64,000 bases of DNA. Source: Ruminococcus sp. (GTDB taxonomy: Bacteria > Bacillota_A > Clostridia > Oscillospirales > Ruminococcaceae). The stretch is from positions 62,001 to 126,000 of the forward strand of contig NZ_JAIKXF010000055.1 in NCBI RefSeq assembly GCF_024684275.1, read 5' to 3'. This document shows, piece after piece, positions 1-7,363 of the stretch; position 1 is the first letter of the stretch, and each line of letters begins with the position of its first letter. A program made the position numbers and the translations under genes. The notes beneath the pieces were generated by a model. That model saw only the letters and a program-made list of their open reading frames with translations, was not told the DNA's origin and searched no databases.

Positions 1-114
1 ACTTGTTTCACCCCAAGAAAATCTTATCTTATTCGGGTTTTCGGCATATACGCCTGTCGGGTTTGCTGTAGCTGCTATTCCCATAGCAGATAAGAAAGCT
101 ATCATTTTTTTCAT
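1..114 (-). CDS. N-terminus of a secreted protein (internal start in the same frame)
   Basis: ATG at 114 follows a GGAAGGGAG ribosome site by a normal spacing. It encodes a typical signal peptide (MKKMIAFLSAMG..., Ala-rich core, likely cleavage after VYA at about residue 24). The MKKMI opening is shared with two secreted proteins at 4342-7249. Only 38 codons are in the window. It is in the same frame as the upstream anti-sigma-like reading frame with no stop between them. It is therefore either a separate secreted protein whose upstream neighbour lost its stop, or part of one long protein. The separate-gene reading is preferred. Confidence 0.55.
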   Translation of the reverse strand, partial: MKKMIAFLSAMGIAATANPTGVYAENPNKIRFSWGETS

Positions 115-615
115 AGTAACACTCCCTTCCTCATACTCGGATATAGTTGTTGTTTCTGCCTCAGCCGGTGTGTGTACAGGCGCTGTTGTCCTTGCCTGCG
201 CCGTGGCTTTGGCTGTGCGCGTGATATTTGTTCTGGCAGCCGCTGTGGTCCGCACCCTTGCGGTGGTGGCAGCCGTTAAAGTGGTCGCCGCAGATACTGC
301 GCCTGTTACCGACGCGGTAGAGGTCTCTGTTGGCTGAGCCGTTGAGTCCTCCGTGACCGCTATGGATACTGTAGTGGGCTGAGCTGTATGCTCGGTGTCA
401 TTGCCGTCAAAATCCGTGCGAAGCTTTGAAGCTCCGTAAATGCCTATACCTATAAGAAGCGCGGCTGCTGCCGCCGCAAGCCGTGAAGCCACAGGAAAAC
501 GCCTTTTTCGCTTTTCTGCATAAGAGGCTCCGACCTGTGCGAAAAAATCTTCTTTATGCTTTGATTCAGGGAATACAAAAGACTCCCGAATGGCATTCTT
601 TAATTTCTTGTCCAA
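1..615 (-). CDS. Anti-sigma-like membrane protein with Thr-rich linker (runs off window edge)
   Basis: Partner gene of the adjacent ECF sigma factor. The TTG start at 615 is chosen because AGGAGG lies 7 nt upstream, overlapping the sigma stop codon, so the two are translationally linked. The N-terminal ~33 residues are hydrophilic and presumably bind sigma inside the cell. A hydrophobic membrane segment at about residues 40-56 follows, then a Thr/Ala-rich linker to residue ~160, presumably outside. The same plan is seen in three other sigma partners of this window. Oddly, the frame stays open through a second start with its own ribosome site at 114 and a signal-peptide-like sequence, and runs on past base 1. 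No known anti-sigma domain is recognisable, so the role rests on gene pairing and topology. Confidence 0.7.
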   Translation of the reverse strand, partial: MDKKLKNAIRESFVFPESKHKEDFFAQVGASYAEKRKRRFPVASRLAAAAAALLIGIGIYGASKLRTDFDGNDTEHTAQPTTVSIAVTEDSTAQPTETSTASVTGAVSAATTLTAATTARVRTTAAARTNITRTAKATAQARTTAPVHTPAEAETTTISEYEEGSVTMKKMIAFLSAMGIAATANPTGVYAENPNKIRFSWGETS

Positions 616-626
616 GCCGATACCTC

Positions 627-1076
627 CTATCCTTTGAATTGCTTTCTGAGCTCGTCAAGAATGACCTTTATCCTACGTCCCATTTTAAATCGCGATATGC
701 CGTAAAGCTCCGCAAGCACACTCACAGGTGTCTCGTTTATGTACCTTAACACCACAAGCTCCCTGTCCTCCTGCGGCAGAGACCTTATTGCTGTTCCGAG
801 AGCTGCGCTGTTAAGGATACAATCCTCAAAGTCGGATTCATCAGGGATATCCTCGCTGAGTTCCTCAGCTGGCTTCCTGCGAAAATGATCTGCACACAGA
901 TTGCCGGCTATCGTATACAGATACCTGAGCTCCTTGTTCATGTCCGTATAATTCGGACTTTCAAGGAATCGAAGGAATGTCTCCTGCGTGATATCTTCCG
1001 CAGTTTCACGGTCATGGACTTTAAAAAAGCAATATCGGAATATTTTTTCGTACTGTTCTTTTAATTCTTCTGACAC
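627..1076 (-). CDS. ECF-type RNA polymerase sigma factor
   Basis: Sigma-70 family protein of about 149 residues with only regions 2 and 4. The region 2 motif around DRETAEDITQETFLRFL contacts the -10 element. Region 4 contains LPQEDRELVVLRYI followed by a helix-turn-helix (SVLAELYGISRFKMGRRI). The start is placed at GTG 1076 because GGGAGGT sits 6 nt upstream; an ATG at 1094 would put that ribosome site inside the gene. A consensus sigma-A promoter lies at 1134-1162. The TAG stop overlaps the ribosome site of the anti-sigma-like partner downstream. It probably directs a regulon for extracellular or cell-surface functions, but its signal is unknown. Confidence 0.9.
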   Translation of the reverse strand: MSEELKEQYEKIFRYCFFKVHDRETAEDITQETFLRFLESPNYTDMNKELRYLYTIAGNLCADHFRRKPAEELSEDIPDESDFEDCILNSAALGTAIRSLPQEDRELVVLRYINETPVSVLAELYGISRFKMGRRIKVILDELRKQFKG

Positions 1077-1133
1077 GTTGTGACCTCCCTTCATAATGAT
1101 TAACGTTTTAGTGACACCTCATGAGCAGAGAAT

Positions 1134-1162
1134 ATTGTAAACAATTTATGAACTTTTGTCAA
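1134..1162 (-). promoter_or_regulatory. Sigma-A promoter of the sigma/anti-sigma pair
   Basis: On the minus strand TTGACA (1162-1157), a 17-nt spacer and TACAAT (1139-1134), about 60 nt before the GTG start. Confidence 0.8.
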
Positions 1163-1164
1163 GT

Positions 1165-1196
1165 AAAAAAACGCAGCCTGTATTTCTACAGGCTGC
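1165..1196 (-). terminator. Rho-independent terminator of the dockerin gene
   Basis: A perfect 10-bp stem (GCAGCCTGTA) with a 4-nt loop followed on the minus strand by a run of seven T, 17 nt after the dockerin gene stop. Confidence 0.9.
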
Positions 1197-1212
1197 ATAT
1201 ATATAATTTATA

Positions 1213-2292
1213 TCAGCTAAGTCCGAGGAGTTTATTCTGTATCGCCTGAGCGTCGCCAACTGTTATGCCGTTACCGTTAAGATCTGCATTGAAGCTTCCC
1301 TGTGCAGAAAGCTGATACTTATTAGGATTTGCAAGAGCCTGCATGATAAACACAACATCTGCCATGTCCATTTGCTCGTCGCAGTTGGAGTCGCCGTCAA
1401 CAGCATTCATAAGGTCAACGCCACCGAATTTTTCACCTGCCGCAGCCAATTCAAGTATACTGATCACTCCAATATTGGTCTTGTCGTGTATATCTTTAAG
1501 GACTGCAAGGTGATCTTCAAAGGATATTTCATAATTAGGTTTAAGGCTTATTTCCATCACATTTTCACCAGAAGTAGTCAGAGTGAAATCCAAGTTATTA
1601 TCTTCAATGTATTTTTCAAGTGCGGATACTGCCTCTGCTTTAATTTCACTATATACAGCAGTTCTTGCCTGTCCTGATAATCCCACTGTTCTTTCTGTAT
1701 AAACATCGGACGGATATTTCATCAGAGTAAGGTATGTATACCCCTTGTGCGGACTGTTAACATCAGTGGAGTAGATCATATCAGCAGTTATGCCGCCTTT
1801 GATAAGTATGTCCTTTATTCTGCGGGCGTCATTAGCTGTCAGCTCAAATACTGCGCCGGGCTTTTCAGCGTCATAAGGAGTTACATAATAGCCGTAAGCA
1901 CTATTGAATGGGTTTCTGCAAACAGTTACTTTATTGCCGCTTTCGGTAACAAAGTCTTCGAACTGCAAATTAATACGCTCGGAAACTTCGTCTTTCGTTT
2001 CAATGGTAAAACCTTTCCTTGGATCTGTTTCCTCCCTTGGCATACCAATGAATACTCTGTCACTGTATTTTTCCTCCACAAGTATATTGTAATAATATGG
2101 GTTTTCGGGATCTTTTTTGTCTCCTGTACGAATATAGAAATCCTGATTTACGTCTGACATGAAGTCGATTTTGAGGTAATCCGTGTGGTCTGTCGGAGTC
2201 ATTCTTTCAGTATAAACAGCATTTGTACAAAGCGGAGAACCACTTGCTATTGCAGCCGCAGCTGCAATTATTGACATTATCTTCTTTTTCAT
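1213..2292 (-). CDS. Secreted protein with C-terminal type I dockerin
   Basis: Exported protein of 359 residues. ATG 2292 is chosen for the AAAGGAGG 7 nt upstream; 27 upstream codons lack a ribosome site. A signal peptide covers residues 1 to about 25 (MKKKIMSIIAAAAA core). The middle (~25-290) resembles no family I know. The last ~62 residues carry two EF-hand-like dockerin repeats: D/N/D spacing in DGDSNCDEQMDMAD, and ADLNGNGITVGD near the end, each followed by a hydrophobic helix. Type I dockerins bind Ca2+ and dock to cohesins of cellulosome scaffolds, so this protein is probably a non-catalytic or uncharacterised complex component. It is divergent from an ECF sigma gene and has a near-identical promoter motif. 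Confidence 0.88.
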   Translation of the reverse strand: MKKKIMSIIAAAAAIASGSPLCTNAVYTERMTPTDHTDYLKIDFMSDVNQDFYIRTGDKKDPENPYYYNILVEEKYSDRVFIGMPREETDPRKGFTIETKDEVSERINLQFEDFVTESGNKVTVCRNPFNSAYGYYVTPYDAEKPGAVFELTANDARRIKDILIKGGITADMIYSTDVNSPHKGYTYLTLMKYPSDVYTERTVGLSGQARTAVYSEIKAEAVSALEKYIEDNNLDFTLTTSGENVMEISLKPNYEISFEDHLAVLKDIHDKTNIGVISILELAAAGEKFGGVDLMNAVDGDSNCDEQMDMADVVFIMQALANPNKYQLSAQGSFNADLNGNGITVGDAQAIQNKLLGLS

Positions 2293-2342
2293 AATATGAC
2301 CTCCTTTTAGGAAATTATTAAGTTTGATTTTTGCTTTCACTA

Positions 2343-2374
2343 ATAAGTCGTAAAAAAACGCATTTTGTCTCACC
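2343..2374 (-). promoter_or_regulatory. ECF-type promoter motif of the dockerin gene
   Basis: On the minus strand GGTGAGACA (2374-2366), 15 nt, then CGACTTAT (2350-2343). The same two blocks at the same spacing occur on the plus strand at 2436-2467 before the sigma gene. The layout resembles -35/-10 elements of an ECF sigma factor; the assignment to the neighbouring sigma is inferred. Confidence 0.65.
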
Positions 2375-2403
2375 CTTTATTAAAAAAATTCAGAAAATGT
2401 TTG

Positions 2404-2432
2404 TTGACAATAAATTTCGGAAAATTTATAAT
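2404..2432 (+). promoter_or_regulatory. Consensus sigma-A promoter before the ECF sigma gene
   Basis: TTGACA (2404-2409), 17 nt, TATAAT (2427-2432): a perfect match on both boxes. Its start point would fall in the next, ECF-type, promoter, giving tandem promoters. Confidence 0.8.
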
Positions 2433-2435
2433 TTA

Positions 2436-2467
2436 GGTGAGACATTTTCGTGTTTTTTACGACTTAT
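2436..2467 (+). promoter_or_regulatory. ECF-type promoter motif before the sigma gene
   Basis: GGTGAGACA (2436-2444), 15 nt, CGACTTAT (2460-2467). The sequence is near-identical to the divergent copy at 2343-2374. It suggests autoregulation of the sigma gene together with the dockerin gene. Confidence 0.65.
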
Positions 2468-2532
2468 ATATGAAGAGACATATCACTAAACCCAAACAGG
2501 TGCAGAAAGCACGTCTGCGAAAGGAGTTTAAT

Positions 2533-3087
2533 ATGGATAACGGTGCAAGTAGCTACCGCCGTTTTCTTGATGGTGATAAAAATGCTCTTATTGATATAAT
2601 AGAGGACTACCGCAGAGGTCTCGTTCTGTTTCTGAACAGTATTACAGGCGATTTCTGCCTTGCCGAAGAGCTTGCGGAGGATACTCTACTCAAGCTCTAT
2701 GTGGACAGACCTAAATTCTCGGGTAAATCCTCGTTCAAATCGTGGCTTTATTCTATAGGCAGAAATACGGCTGTTGACTATATCAGAAAAGCATCAAAGC
2801 TTGGAAAAGTACCTGTTGACGATATGTATGATGTTTCAGACAGGGACGATATAGAGCAGGATTATATCAAAAGCGAGGACAAAAAACAGCTCCTCAGAGC
2901 ATTGGAAAAGCTGAATGATGATTACAGACAGGTACTGTATCTGATATATTTTGAGAATTTCAGCAACACTGAAACGGCTAAAATAATGGGCAGATCGGAA
3001 AGGCAAATAAGGAATCTTCTCTATCGTTCAAAGGAGTCTTTGCGAAATATTCTGGAAAGGGAGGGCTTCAGATATGAGGAAATATGA
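2533..3087 (+). CDS. ECF-type RNA polymerase sigma factor
   Basis: Sigma-70 family regulator of 184 residues. ATG 2533 is preferred because AAAGGAG lies 6 nt upstream; the GTG 96 nt further up lies inside the promoter motif. Region 2 is about residues 20-85 (FCLAEELAEDTLLKLYV, then SWLYSIGRNTAVDYIRK). Region 4 is about 120-180 (LNDDYRQVLYLIYFENFSNT followed by a helix-turn-helix). The last 14 nt overlap the start of the anti-sigma-like gene, indicating translational coupling. Promoters of both sigma-A and ECF type precede it. Likely targets are itself and the divergent dockerin gene. Confidence 0.92.
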   Translation: MDNGASSYRRFLDGDKNALIDIIEDYRRGLVLFLNSITGDFCLAEELAEDTLLKLYVDRPKFSGKSSFKSWLYSIGRNTAVDYIRKASKLGKVPVDDMYDVSDRDDIEQDYIKSEDKKQLLRALEKLNDDYRQVLYLIYFENFSNTETAKIMGRSERQIRNLLYRSKESLRNILEREGFRYEEI

Positions 3088-3952
3088 TAAAATGACCTTG
3101 AAGGTCGCTGAGCGAATATTTGAAAATGGCGACAAGTTATTGGAACAGCGCAAAAAAAGAGCCGCTAAGATACGTCATATTTCTTATGCTGTATCTGGAT
3201 TATGCGCCGCAGTTATAGTCTGCGTTGGTGCATGGCACTTTTCTTTCTCTATGAAAATGCCAAACGATAATTTCCATGGCTCTGAAATAATTTCTGCAAC
3301 CGAACCTGCCGCAACTGAGACAACTACTTCAAATGTGATAGAACAAACAACAACTCAAACTGCAATAATAACAACCAAAACTGAAACTTCCACGCAAACT
3401 ACAGTAACTACTTCAAATGCGACCAGAACAGAAGCCGTTCTTCAAACCACAAAAGTTCCTCAAACTACAAAAGTGCTTCAAACGACCGCTGATAATGTTC
3501 AAACTACATCAGCAACTAATGTATCAGCAGTAACAGTTACTACGGCTGAGGGTGCTGCGAATGTCACACAAACCGTAAAGTCAACACAGTTGGTAACTTA
3601 TCCTAATTCTGCAACTGCTACTGTTTTAACTTCTAATGTTACAACAATAACTAACCTAAATAGCTTTTTCATGGATTCAACGGCAACTCTTGTAATCAAT
3701 GATAATGATGATCCTATTTTCTATGAAAAAAAGAATGAGATCATCTCCAAAGATTTAATAGAAGGTTTTATTTTTGCATATCACGTTCAGATAACAAAGC
3801 CTGACGAGGCACTTCCGATTGATTATAAATTACCTGTTTTCAGAATATCAGATGTCAGCGAAGAAGAAGCAGTTGCAGTCAGAACTCCCGATACTTATGA
3901 GTATTATCTGTTCAGAAATATGGACTATAAAAAAGAAGACGATATTTCATAG
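3074..3952 (+). CDS. Anti-sigma-like single-pass membrane protein, Thr-rich
   Basis: Protein of 292 residues coupled to the sigma gene by a 14-nt overlap. Residues 1-35 are charged and cytoplasmic in character. A membrane segment at about 36-57 follows (ISYAVSGLCAAVIVCVGAWH). Residues ~75-195 are a long Thr/Gln/Ser linker with repeated QTTKV-like units, and a mixed folded domain of ~100 residues lies at the C-terminus. This N-in, C-out plan fits a sensor that holds the sigma factor and releases it on an outside cue. It resembles RsgI-type sensors of cellulolytic clostridia in layout only; no RsgI or zinc-finger anti-sigma motif is visible. Confidence 0.75.
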   Translation: MRKYDKMTLKVAERIFENGDKLLEQRKKRAAKIRHISYAVSGLCAAVIVCVGAWHFSFSMKMPNDNFHGSEIISATEPAATETTTSNVIEQTTTQTAIITTKTETSTQTTVTTSNATRTEAVLQTTKVPQTTKVLQTTADNVQTTSATNVSAVTVTTAEGAANVTQTVKSTQLVTYPNSATATVLTSNVTTITNLNSFFMDSTATLVINDNDDPIFYEKKNEIISKDLIEGFIFAYHVQITKPDEALPIDYKLPVFRISDVSEEEAVAVRTPDTYEYYLFRNMDYKKEDDIS

Positions 3953-3990
3953 TTGATGCTAAAAGCATTACTATTTTTTCAAAAAATCAC

Positions 3991-4019
3991 TTGGCAAATG
4001 CTCCTGTTTGTGATAAAAC
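3991..4019 (+). promoter_or_regulatory. Weakened copy of the tRNA-Leu promoter
   Basis: TTGGCA, 17 nt, TAAAAC, aligned base for base with TTGACA-17-TAAAAT of the intact tRNA at 10940-10968. Each box carries one change from the intact version. Confidence 0.65.
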
Positions 4020-4096
4020 ATCATGGTACTGCGGAGTTACTGTTAATATAGTCCGCCTCGGTCAGTCTGAGCCGTGTAAAATTCATCAGGCATTAT

Positions 4097-4132
4097 GCGG
4101 ATATGGCGAAATTGGCAGACGCGTATGGTTCA
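4097..4132 (+). pseudogene. tRNA-Leu 5' fragment (tRNA-like)
   Basis: GCGGATATGGCG, the D-loop AATTGGCAGA and CGC match the intact tRNA-Leu(CAG) at 11054 with one change. The 3' anticodon stem, variable arm, T arm and acceptor strand are absent. A small hairpin (TTTCGCTA/TAGTGAAA, 4135-4153) and a terminator replace them. It cannot be a working tRNA, but the promoter, leader hairpin and terminator remain, so a short tRNA-like RNA may still be made. Confidence 0.75.
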
Positions 4133-4159
4133 ACTTTCGCTATGATAGTGAAAAAATAT

Positions 4160-4189
4160 CGGTCTCACGATTATGTGAGACCGTTTTTT
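4160..4189 (+). terminator. Terminator after the tRNA-like fragment
   Basis: A 9-bp stem CGGTCTCAC/GTGAGACCG with a 6-nt loop, followed by TTTTTT. Confidence 0.85.
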
Positions 4190-4276
4190 ATATTTAATGT
4201 CTGCTCAACAACTAAAAATCGGATTAATATAGCTTTTAGAAGTCAAGCTCAAACCTATGCCTGCTATTATCACAAT

Positions 4277-4299
4277 GAGTCCTGTTATAAACAGGACTC
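4277..4299 (-). terminator. Hairpin at the 3' side of the wall-protein gene
   Basis: Perfect 9-bp inverted repeat GAGTCCTGT/ACAGGACTC with a 5-nt loop, about 43 nt past the stop at 4342. The T-run is on the plus-strand side (CTTTTTAA), so the direction of termination is uncertain. Confidence 0.5.
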
Positions 4300-4341
4300 G
4301 CTGCTTTTTAACTTCCTTTTGTACTTATGCTTGTATTATTC

Positions 4342-6225
4342 TTATTCTTCTTTTTTGCGGAGCTTTCCCGACCAGATAACAACACCGAGACCCAGAAGTG
4401 CAACAGCGGAAGCGCCTGCTAATGTACCTGCAAGCGCAAGGGAATTAACACCTGTCTGCGGGAGATTTACCACGCTGCCGTCAGAGAATTTCTCACCAAC
4501 GCCTGTATCGGGATCAAGATTATATGCGTCAAAATCTTCGCCTTTTTCATCTGTAAATACAACAGTGACAGAACCGCCTACGTTAGTCATTGAATGTGTA
4601 TCAGCAGGTCTGATACCTGTTTTTTCTTCATAATCTTTTGCCGCCATTTTCTGAAGCTCATCTGTTGAATATTTGTGTTCGGGCTCTATATAGCGGACAA
4701 AATGTTCTGAGCAGTCCTGACCTGTATAGAGGTCATTGAGAGGAGTCAGTGAAGTTGCTTCAAAACCAGTATAGAAGTTACCGTTTTCATCGTAAAGATT
4801 GAACCATGTCATTCTGCTGCCGTTTGGATAACCTATATCTTCTGCCTCAACAGTACCATACATTACTCTTCCGTCAACGAAGATAAGAGTAAACGAACCG
4901 TCGTTTCTTATGATAAGCTGCCTCGGATAAAGTGTATCAACTTCGTCCCATGTGCCTGCTATCTCTGAAACATCATGTCCTTCGACTCCGTAAAAATCAC
5001 CGAATTCATAGCTTTCGATATGCCATTTGCCGCTTTCGCATTTGAGTACGGCTCTGCCAAAACCGTAGAGTTTATCGCCCTTATTAGCCGTAGCTGTGCA
5101 GTAGTCCATAGCAGGATCTGTGATGGTAACACCGTTTTCTGTATGGAACTGATAGAAAGAACGAGGTATTAATTGTACATAGAGTGAACCGTCCTTCTCA
5201 ATGAAATAGCCATCAATGTATCTTATAAAAGATTCTTTTGCTTCTCCTGTGAAATTATCTGCAATAAATGCATACAGATCAGCTATAGAAGTAAAACGGC
5301 TGTCATTTACCTTTACATACCCCTTAACTTTTCCGTCATCGATAGTATAAACAGGACTTGCACCGGTTAATGCCATAATTACATTGAAGTTTTCCATAAC
5401 TCTTATAGCCCCCATAGTCTTATCCTCTTTATCAAATGATGCACTCTCGTTCTTGTCATCAGTCTTTTCGCCTTCTGATTGCTCCTGATGAGCATTAGCA
5501 TTTGTATCGGCGTTACTGCGCCTGAGAGTAAAGTCGCCGGCCTTTAATTCATCGACTGTTCCGCTATCAGTCTTTGGGAAGCCTATCCATGCAATTCCGT
5601 TTGTATTATAGAAATTGTACCATTTGCCGTCGCTGTTTTCGCTGAACATCTCATTTCCGATCTTGATAAAACCCTGAATAATTATGCCGTCGGGATAGGT
5701 AACAGTATATGCACCGTCTGCACTGATATTGAAAATTCTTCTGTTGCCGTTCACTTCTTCCCATTCACCTGTTATTGCGGAAAAATCAGCATCAACCAAT
5801 AAGAGCTGAGCCATTCCGCCGTTTCCGGTGATATATGCATTGGGATTATTCTGACTGCAATAGCAGCCGATAAAGAACTTGTCACCCTCATAGAATGCAA
5901 AAAACGGAACTTTGAACTCTCCCCCAAATGTATCATAATCCACCTTTACCGTGCCTGAATGAGTATTGCCGTCAAGGTCTGTATATGTGTATGTGCTGTC
6001 TTCTTTTACGGTTATGATGCCGTTGTCAGTTACTCCTGCTGTTATATTCATACCTTCGGGAGCTACCTGATACTTCCACTGACCTACAAGGTTTCTGATG
6101 TCAGTTTCATAGTAAGAAGTCTCTGATGTGACTGATATGGCTGCGGTGTCTTCTGCAAAAGCAGTAGCTGTGGAGACTGCTGTGAGCATTGCAAGAACTG
6201 CGAGACAAGAAATCATTTTTTTCAT
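4342..6225 (-). CDS. LPXTG cell-wall anchored surface protein
   Basis: Surface protein of 627 residues. A signal peptide spans residues 1-24 (MKKMISCLAVLAML..., cleavage after AFA). The sortase signal LPQTG is at 588-592, followed by a hydrophobic stretch and the tail KLRKKEE, so sortase should attach it to peptidoglycan. The N-terminal ~130 residues are near-identical to the C-terminal part of the broken gene at 6425-7249. A module opening GTWDEV at about residue 425 resembles the lipoprotein at 7364-8296. Similar short beta-rich modules (GQW/GEW/GTW openings) repeat through the protein. Function is unknown. A palindrome at 6322-6337 and a -10 box TATTAT precede it, linking it to the neighbouring two-component system. 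Confidence 0.88.
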   Translation of the reverse strand: MKKMISCLAVLAMLTAVSTATAFAEDTAAISVTSETSYYETDIRNLVGQWKYQVAPEGMNITAGVTDNGIITVKEDSTYTYTDLDGNTHSGTVKVDYDTFGGEFKVPFFAFYEGDKFFIGCYCSQNNPNAYITGNGGMAQLLLVDADFSAITGEWEEVNGNRRIFNISADGAYTVTYPDGIIIQGFIKIGNEMFSENSDGKWYNFYNTNGIAWIGFPKTDSGTVDELKAGDFTLRRSNADTNANAHQEQSEGEKTDDKNESASFDKEDKTMGAIRVMENFNVIMALTGASPVYTIDDGKVKGYVKVNDSRFTSIADLYAFIADNFTGEAKESFIRYIDGYFIEKDGSLYVQLIPRSFYQFHTENGVTITDPAMDYCTATANKGDKLYGFGRAVLKCESGKWHIESYEFGDFYGVEGHDVSEIAGTWDEVDTLYPRQLIIRNDGSFTLIFVDGRVMYGTVEAEDIGYPNGSRMTWFNLYDENGNFYTGFEATSLTPLNDLYTGQDCSEHFVRYIEPEHKYSTDELQKMAAKDYEEKTGIRPADTHSMTNVGGSVTVVFTDEKGEDFDAYNLDPDTGVGEKFSDGSVVNLPQTGVNSLALAGTLAGASAVALLGLGVVIWSGKLRKKEE

Positions 6226-6321
6226 AAAAACTACCTCATTCCTTTTTAAAATTATTTTGTTTAGGCGCTGTGCCTTTACTGTGATTATATAATAGCATAT
6301 TTTTTCTGCTCTGTGCGCAGA

Positions 6322-6337
6322 ATTACAAATTTGTAAT
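6322..6337 (-). promoter_or_regulatory. Palindromic operator, site 1
   Basis: ATTACAAATTTGTAAT, a perfect palindrome, 27 nt upstream of a TATTAT -10 box serving the wall-protein gene. A degenerate second copy lies at 6341-6356. See sites at 7341, 8377 and 9108. Confidence 0.75.
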
Positions 6338-6365
6338 TTAATTATAATACTGTAATCACATATAT

Positions 6366-6394
6366 AAAAAAAGGAACGGTCAGATGACCGTTCC
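6366..6394 (-). terminator. Terminator of the broken SH3b lipoprotein gene
   Basis: 10-bp stem GGAACGGTCA/TGACCGTTCC, 2-nt loop, then seven T on the minus strand. Confidence 0.9.
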
Positions 6395-6424
6395 TAATAA
6401 GGAGTATAAGCTGAAATGCTGTTT

Positions 6425-7249
6425 TTACTTTATTCTGACTATCTGTGACATACCGCCGTTGCCTGTCATATACACATCGGAATGTGTTTCGTGACAATAG
6501 CAGCCTATAAAGAACTGATCGCCCTCATAGAATGCAAAGAAAGGAACACTGTAATCTCCGCCGAATGTATCATAATCCACTTTTACCGTGCCTGAATGAT
6601 TATTGCCGTCAAGGTCGGTATATGTATATGTACCGTCTGATTTTATATCAATAGTGCCGTTGTCAGTCACTCCTGCTGTAATATTCATACCTTCAGGAGC
6701 TATTTGATACTTTCACTGTCCGACAAGCTCGCTGATGTCAGTTATTAATTTCTGTGTATTCTCCTGCGGCTCATAATCTTGTATCTCCTTGACATAGTCT
6801 GCACTTACATACCCCGATTTGCCGTTATAGCTTGTACAGTACCAGCCTGCTTTTCCGCATGAGTAAATATCAATCTGAGTTTTGTCGGGTATAGTGGCGA
6901 TTATATCTGCTGTGGGGAATGGCTCGTTTCTCAGATTAAGACCGTCCCCCTTAGTATCAACATATGCGCCGAATAAACGGTCTTCCTCTTTCAGTTCGAA
7001 ATTACTGATTGCTGCATCATTAACAGATGTTTCAGTTTTGGCGGTATCCTTTGACTTTTCTGCTGTCTTTGCAGCTGTTGTTGTTTTTTCATCTTTTGCT
7101 GAACCTGCTGTAGTTGTTTCAGCAGCTGATGTAGTTATTTTTGATGACGAAATCAAATTTTCATGTGTTCCGCCGTTTTCTGTGTTTCCGCATGATACCA
7201 TAGAAGATAACATTGTGAGTATTGCCAGACAAGAAATCATTTTTTTCAT
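6425..7249 (-). pseudogene. SH3b-domain lipoprotein interrupted by an in-frame TGA
   Basis: One continuous frame of 274 codons broken by TGA at 6715-6713. The 178 codons before the stop encode a lipoprotein signal (lipobox around SMVSC, Cys ~20), a Thr/Lys-rich linker and a bacterial SH3 domain (residues ~95-160, motif GLNLRNEPF, ending GYVSADYVKEI). The 95 codons after it encode a module near-identical to residues ~48-130 of the wall protein at 4342-6225. There the intact sequence is LVGQWKYQ; here it is LVGQ-stop-KYQ, so one G-to-A change turned Trp (TGG) into TGA. The shorter product could still be made and anchored. The promoter region carries the same palindrome as its neighbours. Confidence 0.85.
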
Positions 7250-7340
7250 AATAATACCTCATTCCTTAAAAATAGCTTTGTTTCGGCTTTGTGCCTTTCT
7301 TTAATTATATTATATCATTTTTTTTCGTCATGTGTCCAGA

Positions 7341-7356
7341 ATTACAAATTTGTAAT
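7341..7356 (-). promoter_or_regulatory. Palindromic operator, site 2
   Basis: ATTACAAATTTGTAAT, identical to site 1, 26 nt upstream of TATAAT for the SH3b lipoprotein gene. The DNA around sites 1 and 2 (TCTG directly after the site, then -10 and leader) is also similar. Confidence 0.75.
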
Positions 7357-7363
7357 TTCTTTT

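Larger units (their letters stand above)
3972..4132 (+). repeat. Copy 1 of duplicated tRNA-Leu promoter, leader and 5' half
   Basis: About 160 bp align with 10922-11089: the poly-T/A stretch, the promoter, a leader hairpin closed by GCGGA/TCCGC, and the tRNA from acceptor strand to TATGGTTCA. Similarity stops abruptly in the anticodon loop. Confidence 0.85.

Noticed and set aside
6713..6715. UGA read as Trp or selenocysteine
   Set aside because: UGA is used as an ordinary stop elsewhere (for example dgt, hisH, the peptide gene), and no SECIS-like element is apparent; a point mutation is simpler.
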